Shown: positions 42,318 through 50,843 of the stretch, in pieces
Layout: every line of letters begins with the position of its first letter
Numbering within the stretch: position 1 is the stretch's first letter
Assembly (NCBI RefSeq): GCF_049310885.1
Contig: NZ_JBMDYO010000003.1
Span: 248,001 to 312,000 of the forward strand
Length of the DNA stretch: 64,000 nt
From: CAYZJV01 sp049310885
GTDB lineage: Bacteria; Spirochaetota; Spirochaetia; Sphaerochaetales; Sphaerochaetaceae
Direction: 5' to 3'
Translations under genes and position numbers: made by a program
Notes under the pieces: generated by a model
What the model saw: the letters and a program-made list of their open reading frames with translations, nothing else
What the model was told of the DNA's origin: nothing
Databases searched by the model: none

Positions 42318-43300
42318 AAAAACTGAGTTACCGGGAAGCCATCCGTGAAGCGATGATGGAGGAGATGGCTCGTGATGAGCAAGTTGTCGTCATGGGCGAG
42401 GATGTAGGATGTTATGGAGGTTGTTTCAAAGTCACACCAGGGCTGATTGAGCGTTTCGGGAAGCGGCAAGTTATCGAGACACCGGTATCGGAAGAGGGCT
42501 TGGTTGCTGTAGCTGTTGGAGCAGCCATGATGGGAATGCGCCCTATCGTGGAGATCATGTATGGCGATTTCTCAACCTTAGCATCTGATCCCTTGATCAA
42601 TCACGCAGCAAAAATGCATTTTATGACAGCAGGTCAGATCTCCATCCCAATGGTGTATCGTACTCCCATGGGTTCTGGTACGGGCGCTGCGGCACAGCAC
42701 ACTCAAAGCTTGGAACACATGTTCACCAATATCCCTGGTCTCAAAGTCGTTTATCCCGCTACTCCAGCAGATGCGAAGGGGTTGCTTAAAACTGCGGTCA
42801 GAGATGATAACCCAGTAGTCTTTTTGGAGCATAAACTCTATGGGACCGAGGGGCTGATACCGGCAGGGGAATATACTGTTCCCATTGGTAAGGCCGATGT
42901 CAAACGACAGGGTTCAGATGTGACCATAGTCACCTACGGTAAGACAGTCTTTACTGCACTTGATGCTGCTGCGATCCTTGAGGATGATGAGGTAAGCGTA
43001 GAGGTAGTCGATCTCAGATCTTTACGTCCATTGGATACAGAGGCTATATTTGCCTCTGTTTGTAAGACAAAAAGGGTTGTCGTGGTGCACGAAGCTCCCG
43101 GCTTCGGAGGTTTCGGTGGTGAGATCGTTTCCAGTATAGTTGGGGACCAGACATGTTTTGATTCCCTGATTGCTCCAGTTGCCCGGGTATGTGGAAAGGA
43201 ATTGCCGACTCCGTTCAATAAGAATCTGGAATTACAGCTACCTCCCTCTCCACATGCTATTGTAGAGGCTGTGCTCAAGTTATTCCCATCAGCCGTGTAG
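42314..43300 (+). CDS. 2-oxoacid (pyruvate/acetoin) dehydrogenase E1 beta subunit
   Basis: A 328-residue partner of the preceding subunit. SYREAIREAMMEEMARD at the start, VMGEDVG near residue 28, IVEIMYGDF and the HTQSLEHMF segment near 130 are typical of PdhB/AcoB, as is the C-terminal EAPGFGGFGGEI. Its ATG overlaps the E1 alpha stop by four bases, so the two are made together. The 3' end overlaps the convergent purH gene by 12 bases, leaving no room for E2 or E3. Pyruvate, acetoin and branched 2-oxoacids remain open as substrate. Confidence 0.9.
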   Translation: MKKLSYREAIREAMMEEMARDEQVVVMGEDVGCYGGCFKVTPGLIERFGKRQVIETPVSEEGLVAVAVGAAMMGMRPIVEIMYGDFSTLASDPLINHAAKMHFMTAGQISIPMVYRTPMGSGTGAAAQHTQSLEHMFTNIPGLKVVYPATPADAKGLLKTAVRDDNPVVFLEHKLYGTEGLIPAGEYTVPIGKADVKRQGSDVTIVTYGKTVFTALDAAAILEDDEVSVEVVDLRSLRPLDTEAIFASVCKTKRVVVVHEAPGFGGFGGEIVSSIVGDQTCFDSLIAPVARVCGKELPTPFNKNLELQLPPSPHAIVEAVLKLFPSAV

Positions 43301-44875
43301 AAAGCTCCGGGTCCCTGTGAACACCATGGCGATATTCAACTCATTGCAGGCCACTATGACCTCTTGGTCCCGGATGGATCCGCCGGGTTGGATAATTGCC
43401 GTTACACCGCTCGATTCCAAGGCGTCGATATTATCTCTAAAGGGGAAAAAGGCATCCGAAGCCAAGACCATAGGCTTTGTGGTGTCACTTTTCATGATTG
43501 CAATTTTAGTTGCATCTACTCGAGAGACCTGACCTCCACCTATTCCACACGTCGTCATATCTGCAGCGGTTACGATAGCATTGGATTTGACATGTTTTAC
43601 TACCTTCCAAGCGAAGAGCATGTTTTCCACCTCTTTTTTGGAAGGGGCTCTATCGGTCACTACCTTGAGATCTGAGGCTGAGATGGGAGCGTAATCCTTT
43701 TCTTGGAGCAAAAGATCGTTTCCTATGAACCTCCCAACGATATGGTTGGTCTGAAGAGGCAGTTTACCGGTTTCAAGGACCCTGAGGTTCTTCTTTTTTT
43801 TCAGGATAGCCATTGCGGCATCTGTAAATGAGGGTGCTGTCAATACTTCAAAGAAAATGGGAGCTAGGTAGCTTGCCATAGCTTCATCACACGGACGATT
43901 GAGCGAGACGATACCCCCAAAAGCACTCAGAGAATCGGCCATGAAGGCTTTTTTCAGGGCCTCCAATGGTTCTTTAGCAAGAGAAACACCACAAGGCGAG
44001 GCATGTTTTACCACTACGCATGCTGGTTCTGTAAATTCTCTCAGGGTATCGATTGCACCATAGGTATCTCCCAGATTATTAAAGGAGAGTTGTTTTCCTT
44101 GGAGGACTTTGCAATCGAGTAGACTGAATGGATCAGCTTTATCCTTTGCTGTGCGCCCTTTATATACGGCAGCTTTCTGGTGTGGATTCTCTCCATAACG
44201 TAGTAGGTTTTCCGAATTCCCTGCTTCATGAAGATCGAAGGACAGCGGTAATTCAAGGGGGAAGTGTTCTTCGTTTAGATAGCGGTGTATCAATGCATCA
44301 TAAGCCCCAGTGTGGGCGAAAGCTTTAGTCGCAAGTTTTTTACGTAATGTGAATGGGATACCCTTACCTGAAACCAGAGAATCTGCGACGATTGAATAGT
44401 CGGCGATATCCACAAGGACTGTTACCCATCCAAAGTTTTTCGCCGCTGATCTAAGCATAGTAGGACCGCCGATGTCTATTTGCTCAACAGCCTCATCAAG
44501 TGTGGTTCCCACCTTTTCTATTGTCTTTGCGAAAGGGTATAGATTACATACGACCAAATCTATCCAAGGAATCTGATGTGATTCTGCGTCTGTAGCATGG
44601 CGATCACGTAGACCCAGGATTCCACCTGTTATCGCAGGGTGCATCGTTTTTACCCTACCATCCATCATCTCTGGAATATGGGTATAGTGCTCTACCGGTA
44701 AGACCGCAATACCTTTGGACTCAAGGAGTCTTGCAGTACCTCCCGTAGAGATGATTTCGATTCCTAGAGAAACGAGTATCTCTGCGAATTCCACGAGTCC
44801 GGTCTTATCTGAGACCGAAAGCAAGGCTCTTTTTACGGTAGTTGGTTGGGTATTCATATGCGTGGTGTACCACAT
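43289..44875 (-). CDS. purH: Bifunctional AICAR transformylase/IMP cyclohydrolase
   Basis: A protein of about 528 residues carrying the last two steps to IMP. The N-terminal cyclohydrolase domain has RALLSVSDKTGLVEFA and STGGTARLLES; the transformylase part has VKHASPCGVSLA near residue 270, with the catalytic Lys-His, and IQPGGSIRDQEVI near the end. Two starts are possible: ATG 44875, eight bases after a TATATC -10-like box on the minus strand, or ATG 44857, closer to the usual N terminus; neither has a Shine-Dalgarno site. It stands apart from the purA-purB operon. Confidence 0.95.
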   Translation of the reverse strand: MWYTTHMNTQPTTVKRALLSVSDKTGLVEFAEILVSLGIEIISTGGTARLLESKGIAVLPVEHYTHIPEMMDGRVKTMHPAITGGILGLRDRHATDAESHQIPWIDLVVCNLYPFAKTIEKVGTTLDEAVEQIDIGGPTMLRSAAKNFGWVTVLVDIADYSIVADSLVSGKGIPFTLRKKLATKAFAHTGAYDALIHRYLNEEHFPLELPLSFDLHEAGNSENLLRYGENPHQKAAVYKGRTAKDKADPFSLLDCKVLQGKQLSFNNLGDTYGAIDTLREFTEPACVVVKHASPCGVSLAKEPLEALKKAFMADSLSAFGGIVSLNRPCDEAMASYLAPIFFEVLTAPSFTDAAMAILKKKKNLRVLETGKLPLQTNHIVGRFIGNDLLLQEKDYAPISASDLKVVTDRAPSKKEVENMLFAWKVVKHVKSNAIVTAADMTTCGIGGGQVSRVDATKIAIMKSDTTKPMVLASDAFFPFRDNIDALESSGVTAIIQPGGSIRDQEVIVACNELNIAMVFTGTRSFLHG

Positions 44876-44930
44876 TTTACCCCGATATAGCTACCCTCGG
44901 GATACCCTTTCATTTTTTTTTATGACTCGC

Positions 44931-44936
44931 TACAAT
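44931..44936 (+). promoter_or_regulatory. -10 box upstream of pheS
   Basis: TACAAT preceded at 17 bases by the weak TTTCAT (44908-44913). It gives a leader of about 40-50 bases and rules out the in-frame ATG at 44935, which lies inside the -10 box. Confidence 0.45.
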
Positions 44937-44994
44937 GGGCGATACCTTTGTGGATTGCCCTGCAAAGGGAATAGAAACGATGAGAGGCGAGACC

Positions 44995-46533
44995 ATGGAT
45001 ATCGATGTACGGAACCTGCATCCTTTGGAGATCAGGTTGCTCAGGCATGTGTCGTCGGGTGAACCGGTGACGGCCCAGCGTCTGATAGATGAATTGGATT
45101 ATAAGATTGGACAATGCAACCAGGCATTCAGCTGGCTTACAGCAAAAGGATATCTTGAGGAGACTGACCGTACATTTAGTGTATTTTTCGAGCTGACCGA
45201 TTTAGGTCGCCACCAGTTGGAAATTGGTACTCCAGCACAGAGGATTTTCAATCTTCTGAAGGAAAATGGACCATTAGGCCTTCCCGAAATCGCAGAAAGG
45301 CTCTCATTGGAGAAATCGGATGTCGGTTCTGCCTTTGGTATGCTCTCCAAGGCGAAAGCCTGTCGGATGGGAGAAGGTAATCGGGCGGAAGCCATAGCCC
45401 AAGAGGCTCCGGCTGAGGTCCAGATAGCTGCAACGGTATTGGCGAAAGCTTCAGAAGCTCCTTTAGAGGAGACTAGCCTTAGTTCCGATGAGAAAGCATA
45501 CGTCTCCAAGAACAGTAAGAAACGAGGCGCTGCAGGAGCTCCTTTGAAGTTGGTCGAACGGGAAGAAGTTTTCTATACTCTTACGGAAAATGGAGTAGCG
45601 GCAAAAGAAGCCATCCTAGCTGCCAATATTACTGGAGAGGAGTTAGGGGCTGTCACCACGGCAATGCTCTCCACCGGATCATGGAAACAGGGGTCTTTCC
45701 GGCCATATAGCCTCAATACACCACCGGCACGTCTTATTCCTGGGAGAAGAAATCCCTATGGCAGTTATCTACAATGGGTAAAAGACAAGCTCTGCGCTCT
45801 CGGTTTCGAGGAGTTCGATGGACCCTTGGTGGAAAATGAGTTTTGGAATGGAGATGCTCTATTCATGCCACAATTCCACAGTGCAAGGGATATCCATGAT
45901 GTCTATTATGTTAAGAATCCCTCCCACGCGAAAATGATAGATGAGCCCTACCTCAGCCAGGTTGCCAAAACGCATGAAGACGGTTGGGAGACTGGTAGTC
46001 GAGGCTGGCGCTATGGTTTCGACCATGAGTTCACACGAAGACAGGTGATGCGGAGTCAAGGAACCGTTCTATCAGCGAAAACGCTTCCTCATGCAAAGAT
46101 TCCCGGTAAATATTTTGGCGTGGCACGTTGTTTTCGCTACGACCAGGTGGATGCTACTCATGGTGCCGACTTCTATCAGACAGAGGGTATTGTCTTGGGT
46201 GAAGATGTCAATCTGAAGACATTGCTCGGGCTTCTGAAGATGTTCGCTGAAGAGGTCGCGGGAGCTGAAGAAGTGAAATACGTTCCAGGATATTTCCCCT
46301 TTACCGAACCTTCTATCGAGGTCCATATAAAGCACCCCGTCTTGGGATGGTTCGAATTGGGAGGTAGTGGAATTTTCCGTCCTGAAGTAACCAAAGCTCT
46401 TGGAGTCGATGTCCCAGTATTGGCTTGGGGGTTGGGAATCGATCGCATGGCGCTCATGCATCTAGGATTGAATGATCTACGGGAACTGTTCACGCCCGAT
46501 ATTGAGAGCGTGCGTATGAGGAGGGGTAACTAA
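44995..46533 (+). CDS. pheS: Phenylalanyl-tRNA synthetase alpha subunit, archaeal type
   Basis: A 512-residue subunit, long like archaeal/eukaryotic PheS and unlike the 330-residue bacterial type. The first 220 residues contain winged-helix repeats (EPVTAQRLIDELDY, LGLPEIAERLSLEK). The catalytic core has FWNGDALFMPQFHSARD, the Gly-rich ELGGSGIFRPE and the motif 3 arginine in GLGIDRMALM. Spirochaetes are known to use this form. Of two candidate starts, 44995 has GAGG at seven bases and 44980 has AAAGGGA at nine; the former is used because it starts beside the conserved LHPLE. pheT begins directly after the stop. Confidence 0.93.
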   Translation: MDIDVRNLHPLEIRLLRHVSSGEPVTAQRLIDELDYKIGQCNQAFSWLTAKGYLEETDRTFSVFFELTDLGRHQLEIGTPAQRIFNLLKENGPLGLPEIAERLSLEKSDVGSAFGMLSKAKACRMGEGNRAEAIAQEAPAEVQIAATVLAKASEAPLEETSLSSDEKAYVSKNSKKRGAAGAPLKLVEREEVFYTLTENGVAAKEAILAANITGEELGAVTTAMLSTGSWKQGSFRPYSLNTPPARLIPGRRNPYGSYLQWVKDKLCALGFEEFDGPLVENEFWNGDALFMPQFHSARDIHDVYYVKNPSHAKMIDEPYLSQVAKTHEDGWETGSRGWRYGFDHEFTRRQVMRSQGTVLSAKTLPHAKIPGKYFGVARCFRYDQVDATHGADFYQTEGIVLGEDVNLKTLLGLLKMFAEEVAGAEEVKYVPGYFPFTEPSIEVHIKHPVLGWFELGGSGIFRPEVTKALGVDVPVLAWGLGIDRMALMHLGLNDLRELFTPDIESVRMRRGN

Positions 46534-48228
46534 ATGCCCAAAATTGAGGTACATGAAAAATTATTCAACTCCCTTCTGGGGGAATCATATTCAGATACTC
46601 ATTTGGAAGAGGTTTTTCCAGTCGCAAAAGCGGAACTCGATGGCCATGATGTAGAAGAGGGAATCTACAAGATAGAGTTGAACGATACGAATAGACCTGA
46701 TCTTTGGTCCGCTGCTGGAGTAGCAAGGCAACTTGCTTCCTACAGGGATAGTTCAATTTTGCAATACGATTTCTTCTCAACCGAAGAAGAGACTTTGGAT
46801 TCTGAGGGGCGTTCCCTTATAGTCCATGAGTCGGCTGCCTTGGTTCGTCCATTTTCTATTGGTTTTGCTGCTACTGGAAAAATTGTCGATGAAGAGATTC
46901 TATTGAATCTCATCCAATCACAGGAGAAACTTTGCAATAACTTTGGTCGGAAAAGAAAGACCATCGCCATGGGAGTGTATAGAAGTGATCTGATTACATA
47001 CCCGGTCCACTTCGAAGGCGCCGACCCTGATAAAGCACATTTCGTTCCACTCCATATGGATGAAGATTTGACCCTGCGTGAGATTTGCGAGAAGCATCCA
47101 AAAGGGTTGGAGTATGGTCCTATCGTGGCTGACAAACCAGTCTTTCCATTTCTGTATGATGATGCTTCGGAGGTTTTGAGTTTTCCTCCAGTAATCAATA
47201 GTGCCAGGGTTGGCGCTGTTGAATCTGGTGATGAGAATCTCTTCTTTGAGTTTAGTGGTACCGGACTGGATGATCTACTTCTGGCAGCTTCGATCATAGC
47301 TTGTGATTGTGCTGATATGGGCTTTACCATTCTTCCTGTGAAGTGTGTATTCCCCTACGATACCGAATATGGAAGAGAAGTCACAGTTCCCTACTACTTC
47401 CAAAAACCTGCCGCATGCGAACTTGGTTTCTTACGGAAGATGTTGGGAGAGAACCTCTCTAAAGAACAGATCATAGCTGCTCTACGCAGAATGGGAATAC
47501 ACTCGTTAGTGGACGACTCTATGGTCTATATTACGGTTCCTGAATATCGTAACGACTTTCTCCATCCGGTGGATATTGTTGAAGATGTGATGATCGGTCA
47601 TGGTCTTGGAAATTTTGCACCCGAATTGCCAAACGATTCAACGGTAGGAAGAATTACGGAATCAGAGGCTTTTTCACGAAAGGTTAAGGAAATCATGGTC
47701 GGTTTGGGCTTCCAGGAGATGATGTATAACTATCTCGGTTCCAAACGGGAATACATAGACAATATGCGGGTGGATGGTTCAGACTATATTCAAATAGCTA
47801 ATCCCATGAGTGAAAACTATGAATTCGTGAGGCCTTCCATTGTTCCCTCTCTCTTAGAGTCTGAAAGTGTAAGTGCCCATGCAGTATATCCCCACCAGAT
47901 CTTCGAGGTCGGAAAGGTGGCTTTTCTTGATGAATCCGACAATTCAGGGACGACAACCCGAGACTACTTGGGATTTTTAGCCGCTGGAAGTGATATGGGC
48001 TTTAATCAGCTCAGCAGTCTGGTTTCAACTTTGTTCTATTTCATCAACCGAACCTATACGATGGAAGAAATGGTCGATCCAAGATTCATCGAAGGTCGCT
48101 GCGGACAGCTCGTTTCAGATGGTAAGGTGGTGGGAATATTCGGTGAAGTCCACCCCGCTGTCTTAGAGAACTGGGGAATCACCATGCCTACCATAGCGTG
48201 TGAGGTTGATCTGAATCTTTTGCAGTAG
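46534..48228 (+). CDS. pheT: Phenylalanyl-tRNA synthetase beta subunit, archaeal type
   Basis: A 564-residue subunit, the shorter archaeal-type PheT that lacks the N-terminal tRNA-binding extension of the 800-residue bacterial form. LNDTNRPDLWSAAGVAR near residue 50 is the conserved B1 segment, EYRNDFLHPVDIVEDVMIGHG near 335 the B5 region, and IGIFGEVHP near the end the last fold element. AGGAGGGG at the end of pheS serves as ribosome site, and the ATG follows the stop without a gap. The transcript probably ends at the hairpin at 48254-48297. Confidence 0.93.
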   Translation: MPKIEVHEKLFNSLLGESYSDTHLEEVFPVAKAELDGHDVEEGIYKIELNDTNRPDLWSAAGVARQLASYRDSSILQYDFFSTEEETLDSEGRSLIVHESAALVRPFSIGFAATGKIVDEEILLNLIQSQEKLCNNFGRKRKTIAMGVYRSDLITYPVHFEGADPDKAHFVPLHMDEDLTLREICEKHPKGLEYGPIVADKPVFPFLYDDASEVLSFPPVINSARVGAVESGDENLFFEFSGTGLDDLLLAASIIACDCADMGFTILPVKCVFPYDTEYGREVTVPYYFQKPAACELGFLRKMLGENLSKEQIIAALRRMGIHSLVDDSMVYITVPEYRNDFLHPVDIVEDVMIGHGLGNFAPELPNDSTVGRITESEAFSRKVKEIMVGLGFQEMMYNYLGSKREYIDNMRVDGSDYIQIANPMSENYEFVRPSIVPSLLESESVSAHAVYPHQIFEVGKVAFLDESDNSGTTTRDYLGFLAAGSDMGFNQLSSLVSTLFYFINRTYTMEEMVDPRFIEGRCGQLVSDGKVVGIFGEVHPAVLENWGITMPTIACEVDLNLLQ

Positions 48229-48240
48229 GAAGATTTGCTT

Positions 48241-49254
48241 CTAAGGCACGACGAAAGTTCCCGTTATAGCAGAACGCTGTTCGTACGGGAACTTTTTCAT
48301 ATCCCCAAGAGAAATTGGGATAGTATTAGTCTCTATAGGCAAAAGTCCTTTTTGGAAAAGGTAATCCACTCTTTCCTTGAAGGTCTCTTTCAGGGTTCTC
48401 AATTCCCATGTAATTCCAGGGGATGAAATCGCGTTATGGTGGGTCAATCTCCAGCTGTCCAGATAGCGATGTTCACTTAGGACTTCACTTAAAGGCCATC
48501 TCAGACGTGTCCTGTAGGGATGTTCTCCGGTAGTCTCAAACCAATCGTCACTAGAGGGTTCGCCTAAGGATGCCAGTACGATTATCGGTTCATTATCGTT
48601 ATACTCAAGCAGGTGGACAAGGTTGGAAACCCTTTCTCTGTCGGCCTCTTCTACCAAGGGACTCCAGCGTTCAACCTGAGGATCATCATACAAGACCTGG
48701 AAGAGATGTGATTCGTGCAAGTCGATAATCGAAAGTCGAATGCTGCGCTCTTCATGTACTCGCAATCGGACTATGGGGGAGTCGGACAACTCTATAGGGT
48801 ACGGTGTCGCCAGAAGGAGGTTGTCGGTGGTCCAATGGGTTGGAATACCTATATGCTCTCCCACATAGATAAGAGCTTCAGGGTTTCCGGTAAATCCGAT
48901 GATATCTGTTTGGGATGCTTCCACTTCTGAGATTATCGTATCCAATATTGCATCGGTGCTCTCTATTGGGAGGGGAACTAAAGCTACAGAAAAACGTATC
49001 ACTGTACGTTCTTCCTGGGGTTCGGGGACGGCTTCAGCTTCAGAGGGTGCCGGATACGAGACTGTTGGGATCTGGGCTGATCCTGGTTGATCTACCAATT
49101 TGGTAGAAGTAGGGGGGATTTCAGGTATGGAAGGGGTTGCAGCAATTTTCTGTTTCGCCTCCTCATGGGTATAAGTCATACAAGAGGAGAAGAGGAAGAT
49201 CAGAGAAAGTACTACGCTGGCAATCACAATAAAGTGTTTCTGGGCTTTTGACAT
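48241..49254 (-). CDS. Lipoprotein with endonuclease/exonuclease/phosphatase-like fold
   Basis: A 337-residue predicted lipoprotein with lipobox FSSC near residue 24, then a Pro-rich linker to about residue 85. The rest resembles the endonuclease/exonuclease/phosphatase fold: a first strand with IRFSVALVP, SLGEPSSDDW where GDFN-type residues normally stand, and ERVDYLFQKGLLPIE near the end. The usual SDH at the active site is replaced by RSAITG, so it may be catalytically dead or altered. It is three bases downstream of bcp. The fold call is tentative; surface location is well supported. Confidence 0.65.
   Translation of the reverse strand: MSKAQKHFIVIASVVLSLIFLFSSCMTYTHEEAKQKIAATPSIPEIPPTSTKLVDQPGSAQIPTVSYPAPSEAEAVPEPQEERTVIRFSVALVPLPIESTDAILDTIISEVEASQTDIIGFTGNPEALIYVGEHIGIPTHWTTDNLLLATPYPIELSDSPIVRLRVHEERSIRLSIIDLHESHLFQVLYDDPQVERWSPLVEEADRERVSNLVHLLEYNDNEPIIVLASLGEPSSDDWFETTGEHPYRTRLRWPLSEVLSEHRYLDSWRLTHHNAISSPGITWELRTLKETFKERVDYLFQKGLLPIETNTIPISLGDMKKFPYEQRSAITGTFVVP
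48254..48297 (+). terminator. Terminator of pheST inside the convergent lipoprotein gene
   Basis: AAAGTTCCCGT (48254-48264) and ACGGGAACTTT (48285-48295) form a perfect 11-base stem with a long loop and then T residues. It lies within the last 20 codons of the minus-strand lipoprotein gene. Confidence 0.75.
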
Positions 49255-49257
49255 GCC

Positions 49258-49719
49258 TCAAACCTCTTTGAGGTATGCGGCGATTTCTTCACCATGGCTT
49301 TGGGGTGACACTTTAGGCCACACCTTAATGAGTATTCCTTCAGGATCGAAAACGAAAGTACTACGGATAATTCCCATTGACTTTTTCCCATAGCTAATCT
49401 TCTCACCCCAAGCTCCTAACGCATCAATCAATTTATGGTCGGGGTCGGACAAAAGTGTGAAGTTTAGATGGAATTTTTCCTTGAACTTCTGATGTGATGC
49501 AACCGAATCCTTGCTTATGCCAAGTATCACCGCTTGTGAATCAGTAATTGCCTTAGATTGGTCTCTGAAAGAACAAGCCTCTGCAGTACACCCAGGTGTA
49601 TCGTCTTTCGGGTAGGTATAGAGAACTATGTATGAGCCTATGAAATCACTGAGGGTTACGGTCTTTCCTGTGTCATCCAAGACCGGAGTGGAAGGTGCTT
49701 TAGAGCCTATTTCGAGCAT
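49258..49719 (-). CDS. bcp: Thioredoxin-dependent peroxiredoxin (Bcp/PrxQ)
   Basis: A 153-residue peroxiredoxin that reduces hydroperoxides with thioredoxin. The peroxidatic and resolving cysteines are Cys44 and Cys49 in DTPGCTAEACSFRD, the i+5 arrangement of atypical PrxQ proteins. VLDDTGKTVTLSDF near the start and YPKDDTPG are standard. AGGAG lies before the ATG. It is followed closely by the lipoprotein gene and preceded by a small zinc-ribbon protein on the same strand, probably one operon. An anaerobe would use it against occasional oxygen stress. Confidence 0.95.
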   Translation of the reverse strand: MLEIGSKAPSTPVLDDTGKTVTLSDFIGSYIVLYTYPKDDTPGCTAEACSFRDQSKAITDSQAVILGISKDSVASHQKFKEKFHLNFTLLSDPDHKLIDALGAWGEKISYGKKSMGIIRSTFVFDPEGILIKVWPKVSPQSHGEEIAAYLKEV

Positions 49720-49734
49720 ATTTGTTCTCTCCTT

Positions 49735-50028
49735 TCATTGTTGCTCATCGTTGAACAATGAGAAAAATCGGGAACGGGCCTCCTGTTGCTTTTTGATCGA
49801 CTCCTTGTCAGAAGATTCCTTCATGACGAAATACTCGCAATAGTTCGCCAAATCTTTATACATCACAGGCTCGTCGATATCTTCCCTGCATTCATGGTAG
49901 GCATTTGGATCGTAGAATCTACAATTCAGACAGACCTTTAGCGGCCTTCCACAGTTAGAGCAAATGGAGGCATGTCCAATAATCATGGTCGAGTCAATTT
50001 CAGTACCACAAAAATGACAACTACTCAT
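49735..50028 (-). CDS. Small zinc-ribbon protein of unknown function
   Basis: A 97-residue protein with CHFCGTE, CSNCGRPLKVCLNCRFYDP and a fourth Cys pair (HEC, YCEYF), arranged as one or two zinc ribbons, then a charged helical tail. I know no function; the family seems to occur as a hypothetical protein in spirochaetes. The ATG at 50028 is chosen because a promoter (TTGCCC, 17 bases, TACACT) ends seven bases before it; an in-frame TTG further up lies in the -35 box. It probably heads an operon with bcp and the lipoprotein gene. Confidence 0.7.
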   Translation of the reverse strand: MSSCHFCGTEIDSTMIIGHASICSNCGRPLKVCLNCRFYDPNAYHECREDIDEPVMYKDLANYCEYFVMKESSDKESIKKQQEARSRFFSLFNDEQQ

Positions 50029-50035
50029 GTCAGAT

Positions 50036-50064
50036 AGTGTATCAATGAGCTTCAGATGGGGCAA
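50036..50064 (-). promoter_or_regulatory. Leaderless-type promoter of the zinc-ribbon gene
   Basis: Minus-strand TTGCCC (50059-50064), 17 bases, TACACT (50036-50041), seven bases, ATG at 50028. Confidence 0.5.
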
Positions 50065-50148
50065 GTAAAATCGCTTTGATGATGTCTTAAGGGTTGGTAG
50101 GTTATTTCCCGAAAGAATACAGGAACTGAAAGCTTACTTACATGCCTC

Positions 50149-50553
50149 TCATTCGAGGGATAGTTTTTCGCCGTACTCTTCGATCTCTCCTTCTCGATAG
50201 TTCTCTTTAGATGGGACTATCTTCTTGCCATCATCGGAGTAGCGGGGAATTATGTGGATATGGAGGTGGGGAACCTCCTGTCCTGCTGCCGGTCCGTTGT
50301 TTATGATTATATTCGTCGCCTCAGCGCCAAGGACAGTACGCATGGAATGGTCCAATCGTTGGACAATGGCCATCATATGTGCAAGTATATGCTCGGGACA
50401 ATCACCCACGGTAGGAAATGGTTCACGGGAAATCACCAAGGAATGACCTTTGTTCACCGGTGCGATATCCAGTATGGCAATGCATAGATCGTCGGAATAC
50501 AGTTTTGTAGCGGGAATTTCTCCGCTGATGATTTTGCTGAATATTGTCTCCAT
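50149..50553 (-). CDS. HIT-family nucleotide-binding protein
   Basis: A 134-residue histidine-triad protein, likely hydrolysing adenosine or other nucleoside phosphoramidates. The triad HLHIHIIPRY near residue 100 matches His-X-His-X-His; TIFSKIISGEIPATKLY is the common opening and NKGHSLVISREPFPTV near 36 precedes the strand pair. The ATG at 50553 has GGAGG five bases before it, so the upstream ATG at 50565 is not used. Monocistronic or a distant member of the following operon. Confidence 0.92.
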   Translation of the reverse strand: METIFSKIISGEIPATKLYSDDLCIAILDIAPVNKGHSLVISREPFPTVGDCPEHILAHMMAIVQRLDHSMRTVLGAEATNIIINNGPAAGQEVPHLHIHIIPRYSDDGKKIVPSKENYREGEIEEYGEKLSLE

Positions 50554-50649
50554 TACGTCCTCCATATGGCTTGATTGTAACAGTTTTAGGCCTAGTTAGC
50601 CATATACCAGTCTTTGCAAAATTCTCACAATTATATAGCCGGGAAAGGA

Positions 50650-50678
50650 TTGAACAAATCATCATAATATACTAGAAT
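50650..50678 (+). promoter_or_regulatory. Promoter of fusA with long leader
   Basis: TTGAAC (50650-50655), 17 bases, TAGAAT (50673-50678). The leader of about 160 bases to the ATG at 50844 shows only weak hairpins and no recognisable riboswitch. Confidence 0.6.
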
Positions 50679-50843
50679 CCGTTCGGTACGCTGGGATGAA
50701 GTGTACATGACTCATATACCCAAGTTGTTGCAGATTCTCGTTTTGAGCTGGGATATGTATGAAATCCAGGAAATATCTACGACCGATGATGCGTAGGCTT
50801 TATGGAAGCTTGCCGATTCGGCGATAAAGGAAGAGGAACTTGT

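Noticed and set aside
44935..44994. Upstream pheS start at 44935
   Set aside because: The ATG is inside the likely -10 box TACAAT.
50685..50843. Riboswitch or attenuator in the fusA leader
   Set aside because: Only weak hairpins and no conserved core or leader peptide were seen.
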